This document shows positions 1-8,221 of a DNA stretch of 64,000 bases, one piece after another. A model generated the notes under the pieces. It made no database searches and was not told the DNA's origin. It worked only from the letters and a program-made list of their open reading frames with translations. Source of the DNA: Veillonella intestinalis (GTDB taxonomy: Bacteria; Bacillota; Negativicutes; Veillonellales; Veillonellaceae). The DNA lies in the NCBI RefSeq assembly GCF_943193155.1, contig NZ_CALPDB010000005.1, forward strand, positions 124,001 to 188,000. Direction: 5' to 3'. The position numbers were made by a program, and so were the translations under genes. Within the stretch, counting starts at the first letter, position 1, and every line of letters starts with the position of its first letter.

Positions 1-179
1 TTATTCCTGATGCACTCGGTAAAAATGGGGAAACTATGATTCGCATGAGCGATTTAGACATTGATTTAGATCTTGATTCCATTTTACAAAGCGATTTACC
101 TACCGACTTACCTGTTAATAATGAAAACTTAGCGTGCCGTGAGCCCAATGTTTCCATCGCTGAAAAGGAGGACAAATAA
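1..179 (+). CDS. pyruvate formate-lyase, C-terminal end of a catalytic part that lacks its glycyl-radical domain (partial)
   Basis: Reading frame open from the left edge (first full codon at 3) to TAA at 177-179. The visible start reads [12 protein letters not shown], which matches the PFL segment just before the glycyl-radical domain. Instead of continuing into that domain, the protein ends about 45 residues later in an acidic, low-complexity tail ([15 protein letters not shown] and on). The missing domain is encoded by the next ORF in another frame. The ribosome site for that ORF (AGGAGG, 166-171) lies inside this gene's last codons, so the two are probably translationally coupled. PFL makes acetyl-CoA and formate from pyruvate and CoA. 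The catalytic cysteines would lie outside the window, so an active enzyme is inferred. A related glycyl radical enzyme such as a 2-ketobutyrate formate-lyase is possible. Confidence 0.75.
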   Translation, partial: IPDALGKNGETMIRMSDLDIDLDLDSILQSDLPTDLPVNNENLACREPNVSIAEKEDK

Positions 180-180
180 T

Positions 181-420
181 ATGAGCAACCAACAACAAAT
201 TGACAATTTAGTAGAATTATTAGATGGTTATTCTGAAAAAGGTGGCCACCATCTTAACGTAAATGTATTTGACCGTGAAATGCTTCGCGATGCCCAACAA
301 CATCCTGAAAAATATCCACAACTTACAGTTCGTGTATCAGGCTACGCTGTACATTTCAACAAATTAACAAAACAGCAACAGGATGAAGTTATTTCCCGTA
401 CATTCCACGAACAAATGTAA
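181..420 (+). CDS. stand-alone glycyl-radical domain of pyruvate formate-lyase (GrcA/YfiD-like)
   Basis: 79-residue protein starting at ATG 181, one base after the stop of the PFL part and in a different frame, with AGGAGG at 166-171. An in-frame upstream start at 139 exists, but it lies inside the preceding gene and has no matching ribosome site. Residues about 23-79 are a clean PFL C-terminal domain: [15 protein letters not shown], then [17 protein letters not shown], where the glycine of RVSGYAV is the residue that carries the radical. E. coli GrcA is a spare part for oxygen-damaged PFL and exists beside an intact PFL. Here the partner gene appears to have no domain of its own, so this is more likely an obligate second subunit. 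Its activase gene follows. Confidence 0.85.
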   Translation: MSNQQQIDNLVELLDGYSEKGGHHLNVNVFDREMLRDAQQHPEKYPQLTVRVSGYAVHFNKLTKQQQDEVISRTFHEQM

Positions 421-450
421 TAAATCCCCCTCCTCGCTGTAATATATAGC

Positions 451-483
451 ATAATAGGCTCCCCATTACGAGGAGCCTATTAT
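451..483 (+). terminator. hairpin between the glycyl-radical gene and pflA
   Basis: Perfect 12-bp inverted repeat, ATAATAGGCTCC at 451-462 and its complement at 472-483, around a 9-base loop, followed by CTTATTTTTAG. The T-tract is imperfect, so it may act as a partial terminator that lowers pflA expression relative to the enzyme, or as an mRNA-stabilising 3' end. Confidence 0.6.
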
Positions 484-505
484 CTTATTTTTAGAAAGGT
501 AAACT

Positions 506-1273
506 ATGATTGGACGAATTCACTCACTAGAAACTATGGGCACTGTTGACGGCCCTGGGGTACGTATGGTTCTATTTTTACAGGGCTGCCCTTTACGCTG
601 TGCGTATTGCCACAATCCTGATACTTGGGATGCGCAGCAAGGTACAAATATAACCATCAAAGAAGTATGGGCACAATTTGAACGAAATCAAAGTTTCTAT
701 AAAAATGGTGGCCTTACCGTAACTGGTGGCGAAGCCCTAATGCAATTACCTTTTGTTATTGAATTATTCAAATATTTTAGAGCCCGTGGCGTGCACACCT
801 GCCTTGATACAAGCGGCATCTATTTCGAAGAGAGCCAACGAGCAGCCTATGAAACTCTCATGTCCGTTACCAGTCTCGTTATTTTGGATATCAAAGAAAT
901 CGACGATACGAAACACAGAGAACTAACAGGCCAAAGCAATCAACAAATCTTACAATTTGCTCAGTTTATTGATGAACACCATGTACCAATTTGGATTCGC
1001 CATGTAGTAGTCCCTACAATTACAGATAATGCAGATCGTTGGTATCGTCTCGGTTTCTTTATTGGCCGTCTGAAAAACTTAGAAACTATAGACTGCCTCC
1101 CTTATCATGTAATGGGCCAAGCAAAATATAAAGAACTCGGCATTACCTATCGCTTAGACGGTATCCCACCTGCTAGCAAAGTATTAGCTAGTAAAGCCTC
1201 GGCTATTGTTTTAGAAGGTATCAAAGCCTATCGTAGACATTGGTGGAGTCCCTTACAATCTCCCTCTATCTAA
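506..1273 (+). CDS. pflA: pyruvate formate-lyase activating enzyme
   Basis: 255-residue radical-SAM protein. The cluster motif CPLRCAYC (C-x3-C-x2-C) lies near residues 29-36, and the SAM-binding TVTGGEAL segment follows at about 71-78. Length and motif spacing match PFL activase, which uses a [4Fe-4S] cluster and SAM to abstract a hydrogen from the glycine of the PFL radical domain. The start at 506 has GAAAGG a few bases upstream. It is the third gene in the run: PFL part, radical domain, activase. The hairpin at 451-483 separates it from the first two. In this locus its substrate would be the free-standing radical domain, perhaps already docked on the catalytic chain. Confidence 0.93.
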   Translation: MIGRIHSLETMGTVDGPGVRMVLFLQGCPLRCAYCHNPDTWDAQQGTNITIKEVWAQFERNQSFYKNGGLTVTGGEALMQLPFVIELFKYFRARGVHTCLDTSGIYFEESQRAAYETLMSVTSLVILDIKEIDDTKHRELTGQSNQQILQFAQFIDEHHVPIWIRHVVVPTITDNADRWYRLGFFIGRLKNLETIDCLPYHVMGQAKYKELGITYRLDGIPPASKVLASKASAIVLEGIKAYRRHWWSPLQSPSI

Positions 1274-1385
1274 ATAAATACTTATAGTAAATCAAAGAAG
1301 AAATACTTCTCCCCTCCATACTACGACTTTGGCCAAAAGAGGATTGAAAGAAAAACCAACATAAATGACTAATGCTTCTCAGCCC

Positions 1386-1850
1386 TTATAAGCCAAGATT
1401 TAGTAATAATTGCCCTACATGTTCTTTGGCTTTTACACCACGATAAATATGAGTAAGAATGCCTTTTTCATCAATGACAAAAGTAGAGCGTTCAATACCA
1501 ATTGATACTTTGCCATATAATTTTTTCTCTTTCATAACACCATAGGCATTACATAAAGTTTCTTCCGTATCAGCCAGTAAATCAAATTGCAAATCATATT
1601 TAGCTTTAAAATTAACATGACGTTTTACTGTATCTCGACTTACGCCAAGCACAACATAGCCTGCCTTTTTTAATGTTTCATAGGCCTCGTTAAATTGTTG
1701 TGCCTCTACAGAACAACCAGGTGTATTATCTTTAGGATAGAAGTACAAAATCACCTTTTGTCCCATTAATTCTTTTAAGCTAACAACTTCATTAGCATCA
1801 TTCACAATTGAAAATTCAGGTGCTTTATCACCGACTTTTAAGTCTGCCAT
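1386..1850 (-). CDS. bcp: thioredoxin-dependent thiol peroxidase (Bcp / peroxiredoxin Q)
   Basis: 154 residues from ATG 1850, preceded by AAGGAG with 8-base spacing; an in-frame GTG at 1859 has no room for a ribosome site. The active-site segment YFYPKDNTPGCSVEAQQF (about residues 37-54) carries the peroxidatic cysteine of TPGC. The position five residues later, where many Bcp proteins have the resolving cysteine, is glutamine, so this looks like the 1-Cys or alternative-resolving type; the only other cysteine visible is in TLCNAYG. It reduces H2O2 and organic hydroperoxides in the cytoplasm. It is a single gene between the pfl locus and the adhesin gene. Confidence 0.9.
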   Translation of the reverse strand: MADLKVGDKAPEFSIVNDANEVVSLKELMGQKVILYFYPKDNTPGCSVEAQQFNEAYETLKKAGYVVLGVSRDTVKRHVNFKAKYDLQFDLLADTEETLCNAYGVMKEKKLYGKVSIGIERSTFVIDEKGILTHIYRGVKAKEHVGQLLLNLGL

Positions 1851-1906
1851 ACATATCACTCCTTACATAGTTCATATCTTTTATTCCCAATTCAGTGCTT
1901 TTAACT

Positions 1907-1957
1907 ATAGCCTTAATGATTAATTGTTGTACATATTATCATGTATGAAAAGGCTAT
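1907..1957 (-). other. inverted repeat downstream of the adhesin gene
   Basis: ATAGCCTT (1907-1914) pairs with AAGGCTAT (1950-1957), and a second small palindrome TACAT/ATGTA lies inside. There is no convincing U-run in the adhesin direction, so a terminator role is only possible. The promoter of bcp should also lie here. Confidence 0.35.
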
Positions 1958-1995
1958 TTTGTTCAGCTAGACTGATTGAGAATAGCTACTATTTA

Positions 1996-4401
1996 TTATA
2001 CTACGGGAGTAATAGAACTACCATACACATCTCTAAAATCATTTTCTTGTTTATTCATTTTGCTATTAACTCTAACTCGCTCAATTTTATGCCGATCATT
2101 ATCTGCACCAGAAATGCGGTCAATTCTAACTCGATCCAAACTTAATTCACGTAGTTCATAATCAAATTCATTCACCAGCTGTTTCATTTCCACATCCATA
2201 TGAGCTCCATTTTCCATAGCTCGATAAATAATAGCAGCAAATTCATAGCGCGTCATAGTTTTTTCACCCTTAAAAGTTCCGTCAGGATATCCAACTAAAA
2301 GACCTTTCTCTGCTAAAGTTTTTACATATTCATAAGCCCAATGCTGTTCTGGTACATCTTCAAAAAATACACCTTTAGTATTATATTGCTGCCCAGTAAA
2401 ATTATTCAGTTGCTGTCGCAACGACTCAATCTGTTTATGTTGTGCTTTTACAATTGTTTTTAAGTCCTCTAAATCTTTAGCTATAGCTACTCGTGTATTA
2501 GTTACAGTACTCTTTTGGCCAAACTTCAAACTAATACTTGCATTAACCATATTTTCGCCATTTCCCATAGATCCAGCTATACTAAACATAGTATCTTCAT
2601 TTGGTCGATAAAAGCTCCCTATTGCTATAGCATCAGCATTATTATAATTGCCATATCCTGCTGAAAATGTCCACTTATCATCAGGATCAAAATCCAATGG
2701 ATGTAAGCCTGCTAATGCTGCCGCCCCAGCACCTACTTTATTAATTTTAGAATCTAAATGATTCACACGAGCATTAACATTATGTATTGCTTGTCGATTA
2801 TTTTCAATATTAACAGTATTCTGAGTAATACGATTACTATTATTCTCTATTTTTAAAGTATTTTCTTTAATTCCTTTACTGTTTTTATCTATTTGTACTA
2901 TATTTTCTTTAATCTGTGTGCTATTATTATCAATTTTCGTTATATTTTCTTTTACAGTTTCACTGACTATATTAATATCCTTACTATTCTTTTTAACATT
3001 ATTTTGTAATTCATCTGATACTTTTATAGTATAGTTATGATTTTCATCATCACTAACTACTACTGAATCATCACCAGCACTAACTGTAGTAATCGTATCA
3101 CTATCTACAATCGGCTTATTTTCTAACACAGTAATTCTATCTTCGTTAGACGTAATTTGTAATTGTAAATCCTCAACATCTTTTTTGCTTACATCAGCCG
3201 AAATAGTGTATGTAGTTGTATTGCCTTTCACTTCAGGTTTAATAGTTATATTATCTCCAGCTTTAACAATTGTATTCGTTACACTATTAGCGACAGCCTT
3301 TAATTGAGCTACATTAACAGCATCACTATTTTCTGTTCCGGCCGCCACATTTATAATTTGACGGCTTCCACTCTCATTACCAATAGAAATAGCAGCTAAG
3401 TCACCTTTCACCGTATTACGAATCTCATCTAAATCCGCAGACTTAGCAAACTCGAATCCATATACAGAGTTATTAACTACCGAAGCTTCACTAGCTACTG
3501 TAGCATTAAGTATAAAATTACGATTAGCCACCGAGTTAGAACCTAACGCTACAGCATTATCAACGACAATAGCCGTTGCTTTATTTCCAATAGCTACATT
3601 AGAAGATTTATCAGCACTTGCATTTGTACCTAATGCAATCGTGTTATAACCTAACGCATGAGCAGTATGCCCCATAGCAAGGGCATGATCATAAGCCTTT
3701 GTATCCCAGCCACCAATAGAAATACCGAATCCTTTTGCTTCAGCATCAAGTCCTAACGCAATAGCCGATTGGCCACTCACATTAGCTCTATAACCTATGC
3801 CAATACCGCTATTCGCAGAATTCAAATTCACACTATGTCCAATAACTACCGCAGCACCACTATTATTTATTATATTATTATTCCCAAATACAGCTAATGC
3901 CTCACTACTACCTAACTTGCCTTTTATACTATTACCATTCCCCATCATAACTGACTTAAATAGCTCTGTAGTATTACCAGTACCAACTAAAATGGCATTA
4001 CTTACACCTATGGAAGCTTTATTACTCACACCTACTGCCACTGAAGAATTCCCCTTTAATTCATTTTCTATACCTACAGCAGTATCATTAAACTTCGTAA
4101 TTTTATTTTTATAACCAATGGCCGTTGCTTGACTAATATCCTGTTCATTATCAAATTCCACACTATTTTCAGTCCCATATATCGTAGCATTATTTACTAT
4201 ATTGACATCATTATCACTATTAAGCCCCGCACTATTTACATTATTTTTATATCCTACAACAGTACTAGTCTGTGTATATGCACTAACCTTATTATTTTCA
4301 CCGCTTACATATGTAGTTTCTTGAACTGCATATGAATAAGGTATAGAATATCCCATAGTTAATACTGTTATTAATGTTCCTACTACTTTCTTATTTCTCA
4401 T
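1996..4401 (-). CDS. trimeric autotransporter adhesin (YadA-like) with SLH domain after the anchor
   Basis: 801 residues from ATG 4401 (GGAGGT upstream); an upstream in-frame ATG at 4452 lacks a ribosome site and would bury the signal peptide. In order: signal peptide about 1-25 ending YSYA; a head of YadA-type 14-residue repeats such as SAIALG, NTIALG and NAVALGSNSVA (about 85-300); a connector with VNVAQLKAV (about 362-370); a coiled-coil stalk of IDNN/IKEN repeats (about 480-545); a YadA membrane anchor (about 560-632) ending SISLKFG. Unlike classical members, about 150 further residues follow: a second coiled coil (about 640-667), an SLH domain (FEDVPEQHWAYEYVKTLAEK, then GYPDGTFKGEKTMTRYEFA; about 680-730) and a charged tail. 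The anchor should place the SLH domain in the periplasm, where SLH domains bind peptidoglycan. Likely role: surface adhesion or biofilm. Confidence 0.9.
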   Translation of the reverse strand: MRNKKVVGTLITVLTMGYSIPYSYAVQETTYVSGENNKVSAYTQTSTVVGYKNNVNSAGLNSDNDVNIVNNATIYGTENSVEFDNEQDISQATAIGYKNKITKFNDTAVGIENELKGNSSVAVGVSNKASIGVSNAILVGTGNTTELFKSVMMGNGNSIKGKLGSSEALAVFGNNNIINNSGAAVVIGHSVNLNSANSGIGIGYRANVSGQSAIALGLDAEAKGFGISIGGWDTKAYDHALAMGHTAHALGYNTIALGTNASADKSSNVAIGNKATAIVVDNAVALGSNSVANRNFILNATVASEASVVNNSVYGFEFAKSADLDEIRNTVKGDLAAISIGNESGSRQIINVAAGTENSDAVNVAQLKAVANSVTNTIVKAGDNITIKPEVKGNTTTYTISADVSKKDVEDLQLQITSNEDRITVLENKPIVDSDTITTVSAGDDSVVVSDDENHNYTIKVSDELQNNVKKNSKDINIVSETVKENITKIDNNSTQIKENIVQIDKNSKGIKENTLKIENNSNRITQNTVNIENNRQAIHNVNARVNHLDSKINKVGAGAAALAGLHPLDFDPDDKWTFSAGYGNYNNADAIAIGSFYRPNEDTMFSIAGSMGNGENMVNASISLKFGQKSTVTNTRVAIAKDLEDLKTIVKAQHKQIESLRQQLNNFTGQQYNTKGVFFEDVPEQHWAYEYVKTLAEKGLLVGYPDGTFKGEKTMTRYEFAAIIYRAMENGAHMDVEMKQLVNEFDYELRELSLDRVRIDRISGADNDRHKIERVRVNSKMNKQENDFRDVYGSSITPVV

Positions 4402-4536
4402 GCAAACCTCCAACCAACACACAAACAAAACTAATAATATAAATATTATCATATTTTAAAATATACAACAATTTTCAAATATAACTTATTTTATAAATTT
4501 CAAAATAATCACTAAACAAATACTAAACACAAAAAA

Positions 4537-4562
4537 AGAGCAATGTTTTTATTCATTGCTCT
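4537..4562 (-). terminator. intrinsic terminator of the eut operon
   Basis: AGAGCAATG (4537-4545) and CATTGCTCT (4554-4562) form a 9-bp stem with an 8-base loop. On the minus strand the stem is followed by a run of U (complement of 4531-4536), placing it 34 bases after the last operon gene. Confidence 0.85.
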
Positions 4563-4595
4563 TGTAAATTTACTTATGTATTAAATGTTAATTCT

Positions 4596-5069
4596 TTACT
4601 CTTCCACAATATCATAAAGCTTTTTAAATATTTCTGGGTCACAAGGATATTCTTCACCATTAACACCTCTAATAACCCAATCACCAGGATTAGTTCTTAC
4701 TACACCATTTAATGTCAATAAATATCTAGTCCCCTCTTCTCGAATTGCCGTTAGCTTATTAGGTTTATGACGAATAATCGTAGCTTTCTCACTATAACCC
4801 TTCTCATCATAATATAAAGCATGAGCTTCCGAAGCACAAAATTCCACTAGTATTTCTGAAATTATAATAGGATTTTGTTTTGATTTACACGTTTCAACTA
4901 TATATCTTGCAAACTGCGGGTCAAAATTCAATTCTAATGGAACTTCATTGGTAGAGGGTTCTTCTTTATACACCTTTATTTGTAATAAGGTACTATCTAT
5001 AACCAACCAACGATAGCCTAATTTATAAGCCCCAGCCAAAACACTAGCTAAATTTTCCTTTTCAGTCAT
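4596..5069 (-). CDS. uncharacterised protein, last gene of the eut operon
   Basis: 157 residues from ATG 5069, preceded by AAGGAG at 7-base spacing; the open frame extends upstream to 5102 but without a ribosome site. I do not recognise a named family. The C-terminal third (ending near PGDWVIRGVNGEEYPCDP) resembles the short PGDW/PGDYI-type domain seen in many phage and small bacterial proteins. There is no signal peptide or membrane segment. It is cotranscribed with eutQ (gap of about 50 bases) and followed by the operon terminator, so it is part of the eut transcript, but whether it belongs functionally to the microcompartment is unknown. Confidence 0.6.
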   Translation of the reverse strand: MTEKENLASVLAGAYKLGYRWLVIDSTLLQIKVYKEEPSTNEVPLELNFDPQFARYIVETCKSKQNPIIISEILVEFCASEAHALYYDEKGYSEKATIIRHKPNKLTAIREEGTRYLLTLNGVVRTNPGDWVIRGVNGEEYPCDPEIFKKLYDIVEE

Positions 5070-5121
5070 CAGTTTCTCCTTTATAAAATGAAAGGACGGC
5101 AAATGCCGTCCCTATCTTATA

Positions 5122-5568
5122 TTATACTTGCGATTGCCAATCTGCTGGATATGTAACATATACAAATCTAGCTTTTCCTTTTACAGAAAATTGAATCGGA
5201 CTCCCCTTAGGAATTAATACTATTTCACCAGGTCCCGCTGTAATTGTTTCACCATTAATAATAATACTTAACTCTCCGGAAATAATATAATCAATTTCAT
5301 CATAATTTAAAGTCCAATCAAATGTAGTGTCTTCCATAACCATAAGGCCACAACCTAATCTAGGACTTTCATCTAATGAAAATAAATCTTTAGTATATAC
5401 CTTATCATTAGGATTACCCGTATCAAGACGGTCTGCTTCGGTTACATCAATTTGAGGTAGTTTTACAACCCCAACACCACTATTTGATATGTGTTTAGTC
5501 GCCATTAGTTTTTCAGTTACTATTTGACGAACTAAACTTTCAATCATATCGCGTGTCATATTACCCAT
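5122..5568 (-). CDS. eutQ: ethanolamine utilisation protein EutQ (cupin)
   Basis: 148 residues from ATG 5568 with AAGGAG six bases upstream; longer in-frame starts lie inside eutH. Residues about 60-145 form the EutQ cupin: LGCGLMVMEDTTFDWTL, YDEIDYIISGELSIII, GPGEIVLIPKGSPIQF. The first 20 residues (TRDMIESLVRQIVTEKL) look like an amphipathic encapsulation helix. EutQ of Salmonella is reported to have acetate kinase activity, so this product could turn acetyl-phosphate from PduL into acetate and ATP. That role is family knowledge, not visible here. Confidence 0.88.
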   Translation of the reverse strand: MGNMTRDMIESLVRQIVTEKLMATKHISNSGVGVVKLPQIDVTEADRLDTGNPNDKVYTKDLFSLDESPRLGCGLMVMEDTTFDWTLNYDEIDYIISGELSIIINGETITAGPGEIVLIPKGSPIQFSVKGKARFVYVTYPADWQSQV

Positions 5569-5578
5569 TATATACTCC

Positions 5579-6670
5579 TTATTTTTTAGCTTTAGCCACA
5601 ATATGTTTAGACATAAACATCGCTACTAAAATTGCAGTTACACCTGCAACAAGCTTACCTACAATCATTGGGAATATCATCTCTTTGGCTACACCTGCAG
5701 TAAAACCTAAGTGATCACCTAATACAAATGAAGCAGATACAGCAAATGCAACATTTAATATTTTACCACGAGTATCCATATCTTTTAGCATTTGAAACAT
5801 TGGAATATTATTGGCTAAGGTCGCCACCATACCAGCAGCTGCAACTTCATTCATCCCTAAAGCAGCCCCCATTTTTAATAAAGGCTTATTAAATACTTTA
5901 GTAATAAAAGCAACTAAACAGAACGCACCTGCTAATGTTAATGCAATCCCACCAACAATCTCAATACCTTCTGTAACTGGAGCAATCCCTTCTATTACAG
6001 TAATACCAACTAATAATTGCAAAGCACCTAAAATAAGACCTAAAACAGCAACAATAACTACACCTTGACCAAATATAGTAAAACATTTAATCATTGTTTC
6101 TGGAATCATCCATAGCCCTAAAATTACAAGTAACGCAAAAATAACAATAGGAATTAAATTAACTAAAATCATGCTTAAATTCATGCCCGCTACAAGACCA
6201 CCTGCCAAACATCCCAAGGGAATTGTAACGATACCACATAAAACACCTGTAGCCAAGTACTGATGATCTTCTTTATCAATAATTCCTAAGGCTACCGGAA
6301 TAGTAAAGACAATAGTAGGTCCCATCATAGCGCCTAAAATTGTACCTGCAAACAGCCCCGCTTCTGGGGTTAAAGCCATCTGCTGAGCTAAAGCAAATCC
6401 ACCCATATCATTCGCCAATAATGTTGTTGCAAACATAGAAGGATCAGCGCCTAACATAGCATAAACAGGTACTACAATAGGGCTTAACACTTGAGCTAAA
6501 ATAGGTGCTATCGTAATAATACCAACCATTGACATTGCTAATGCACCCATAGCCATAATGCCTTCTTCAAACTTTTCACCTAAACCAAGCTTATTGCCAA
6601 TACATTTATCTAAGCCCCCTATAATCATAAAAAGGACCATGATATACATAATAATTTCATTAATACTCAT
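5579..6670 (-). CDS. eutH: ethanolamine transporter / permease EutH
   Basis: 363 residues, almost entirely hydrophobic, with roughly ten membrane segments. It starts SINEIIMYIMVLFMIIGGLD and contains the conserved stretches LLANDMGGFALAQQMA and GPTIVFTIPVALG, and near the end SASFVLGDHLGFTAGVA; all are EutH-like. It imports ethanolamine when the external concentration or pH is low. ATG 6670 has AGGAGA upstream. It overlaps the in-frame upstream extension of eutQ but not eutQ's chosen start. Neighbours are eutN and eutQ, the usual Firmicute order. Confidence 0.93.
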   Translation of the reverse strand: MSINEIIMYIMVLFMIIGGLDKCIGNKLGLGEKFEEGIMAMGALAMSMVGIITIAPILAQVLSPIVVPVYAMLGADPSMFATTLLANDMGGFALAQQMALTPEAGLFAGTILGAMMGPTIVFTIPVALGIIDKEDHQYLATGVLCGIVTIPLGCLAGGLVAGMNLSMILVNLIPIVIFALLVILGLWMIPETMIKCFTIFGQGVVIVAVLGLILGALQLLVGITVIEGIAPVTEGIEIVGGIALTLAGAFCLVAFITKVFNKPLLKMGAALGMNEVAAAGMVATLANNIPMFQMLKDMDTRGKILNVAFAVSASFVLGDHLGFTAGVAKEMIFPMIVGKLVAGVTAILVAMFMSKHIVAKAKK

Positions 6671-6681
6671 AGTTGTATCTC

Positions 6682-6951
6682 CTAACCATCTGTATCAATT
6701 GAGTCAATAACACCCACAATCATTGCATCAATTGGCGTATTCATATTCTCGGCTGATATTCTAGCTGCTTCACCTAATGCCACCAGTACAGTATCACCTA
6801 TACCAGCACCAGCATTATCAGCTGCTACAAATGAATCTTTTTCAGTTATGCCATCAGCCTCTAAAGCCCTAACAATCATGAATTTCCAACCATTTAATTT
6901 ATCATCTTTTCGAGTAGACCACAAGCTACCAATAACCTTAGCGACTAACAC
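6682..6951 (-). CDS. eutN: microcompartment pentameric vertex protein EutN
   Basis: 89 residues, start GTG 6951 with AAGGAG seven bases upstream. It has the EutN/CcmL fold signature MLVAKVIGSLWSTRKDD at the start, GAGIGDTVLVALGEAAR in the middle and DAMIVGVIDSID at the end. Proteins of this family form pentamers that cap the twelve vertices of the shell. It is the only vertex protein gene in the locus. Confidence 0.95.
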   Translation of the reverse strand: MLVAKVIGSLWSTRKDDKLNGWKFMIVRALEADGITEKDSFVAADNAGAGIGDTVLVALGEAARISAENMNTPIDAMIVGVIDSIDTDG

Positions 6952-6962
6952 AATATCACTCC

Positions 6963-7562
6963 TTATAGTTTTAAATCATGTTCTCGCATATAATCACGAG
7001 CTAATGGGGTTAATCTCGCACCAATTGGCATTTTTTCACCATTTTGTTGTAGCTGAACTAACTTAGCTACTGTAATAAATATTGACTTACTACTTTTTAT
7101 CGGCTGTGATATCTTAGAGTCTTTCTTCTTCAGTCTACTACAAACCTCTGTGCCAAATTGAATTCCATAACTTTCACAAGCATGTACAATTTCTCGCCAC
7201 TGTTGTTTTAAAGCATATGGAAGGCGCTCTATATGAGTCGGCATTACAGGCCTTTGTTTGACAACTACAGGCTTTCCTTCTAAAATACACTGTATAATTT
7301 GCTTACTTTTTTCTGAATGAGGCATAAGGTACGCCACCTCACTCAGCTCCTCTAAAGTTAATTCATCGATGACTAAATCAGAGCTATTAGAATTTGTTGA
7401 ATTACCCTTTGAAGTAGCCCCTATCATCATATGCATAGCCTCTGAGGACGGGTTCGATTTAAATACTTGATTTAAATTAGCATCTTTTTCACTGGCTACA
7501 TATTGATTCCAAATTTTATCAGTAATAGTTTGGATGATAGATTCTAACTCACTTGTTTTCAT
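6963..7562 (-). CDS. uncharacterised Firmicute eut-operon protein with TPLARD motif
   Basis: 199 residues, ATG 7562 with GGAGGG upstream. It matches what I recall of a family confined to Firmicute-type eut operons (TIGRFAM eut_hyp); no function is known to me. The N-terminal 20 residues (TSELESIIQTITDKIWNQY) have the look of an encapsulation helix. A 50-residue serine/asparagine-rich linker follows, then a segment LEELSEVAYLMPHSEKSKQI and a C-terminal GARLTPLARDYMREHDL. The last motif also occurs near the N-terminus of EutT proteins, including the shorter form two genes upstream, so it may be a small shared binding module. A cytosolic or lumenal cargo protein is the best guess. Confidence 0.75.
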   Translation of the reverse strand: MKTSELESIIQTITDKIWNQYVASEKDANLNQVFKSNPSSEAMHMMIGATSKGNSTNSNSSDLVIDELTLEELSEVAYLMPHSEKSKQIIQCILEGKPVVVKQRPVMPTHIERLPYALKQQWREIVHACESYGIQFGTEVCSRLKKKDSKISQPIKSSKSIFITVAKLVQLQQNGEKMPIGARLTPLARDYMREHDLKL

Positions 7563-7573
7563 AAACCACCCTC

Positions 7574-8209
7574 CTATTCGATAATCTCACCAAAATCGCC
7601 ATCATGTAATCCACACGCATTAGCTTCGTCAAAATCAATATGCATATATGTGTGATACTTTGGACTAACTCGAATTACCACATCATCAAAAATAAGAGGT
7701 CGTGCTGTATTAGTTCTAACTTTTACAATTTGTCCATTCCTAACACCTAATATTTTTGCATCATCTTCTGCTACATGCACGTGTCGTTTAGCTACAATAC
7801 AACCTTCAGTTAAAGAAATATGTCGTTCCTTATTTACGATAATAATACCTGCTGAACCTTTTAAATCACCGCTTTCCCTAACAGGTGCTTTAATTCCTAA
7901 TGTTCTTGCATCAGTTAATGAAACTTCTACTTGTGATTGTTCTCTAACAGGACCCAAAATAACGACATTAGTAAACATGCCCTTTGGTCCAACTAGATTA
8001 ACTCTTTCTTGACATACATATTGTCCTGGCTGGGAAAGATCTTTAACTTTAGTTAACTGATACCCTTCACCAAATAAACGATCTACGTCATTTTGACTTA
8101 AATGTATATGTCGACCTGAACCTTCAATAATGAATTTTTTATTATTCTCTATGCTCTTTTCTTCAAGTTGCTTTAATACTTTACTAACAATATCATCTAC
8201 TAAATTCAC
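7574..8209 (-). CDS. pduL: phosphate propanoyl/acetyltransferase, PduL type
   Basis: 211 residues, start GTG 8209 with AAGGAGG seven bases upstream. It has an N-terminal encapsulation-like helix (NLVDDIVSKVLKQLEEK) and then two PduL beta-barrel halves, with zinc-ligand histidines in SGRHIHLSQ and AKRHVHVAEDD and a third site in YHTYMHIDFDEANA. PduL converts acyl-CoA and phosphate to acyl-phosphate plus CoA, recycling CoA inside the shell. It replaces the EutD/Pta-type enzyme of enteric eut operons, which is normal for Firmicute loci. Product: acetyl-phosphate from EutE's acetyl-CoA. Confidence 0.93.
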   Translation of the reverse strand: MNLVDDIVSKVLKQLEEKSIENNKKFIIEGSGRHIHLSQNDVDRLFGEGYQLTKVKDLSQPGQYVCQERVNLVGPKGMFTNVVILGPVREQSQVEVSLTDARTLGIKAPVRESGDLKGSAGIIIVNKERHISLTEGCIVAKRHVHVAEDDAKILGVRNGQIVKVRTNTARPLIFDDVVIRVSPKYHTYMHIDFDEANACGLHDGDFGEIIE

Positions 8210-8221
8210 TTAATCACCTCC

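Noticed and set aside
139-180. Longer start for the glycyl-radical protein
   Set aside because: The first 14 codons lie inside the preceding PFL gene in another frame, and the ribosome site fits only ATG 181.
1924-2161. Overlapping plus-strand ORFs at the end of the adhesin gene
   Set aside because: They are antisense shadows of the adhesin coding region, without ribosome sites.
4402-4452. Upstream start of the adhesin
   Set aside because: No ribosome site, and it would put 17 extra hydrophobic residues before a proper signal peptide.
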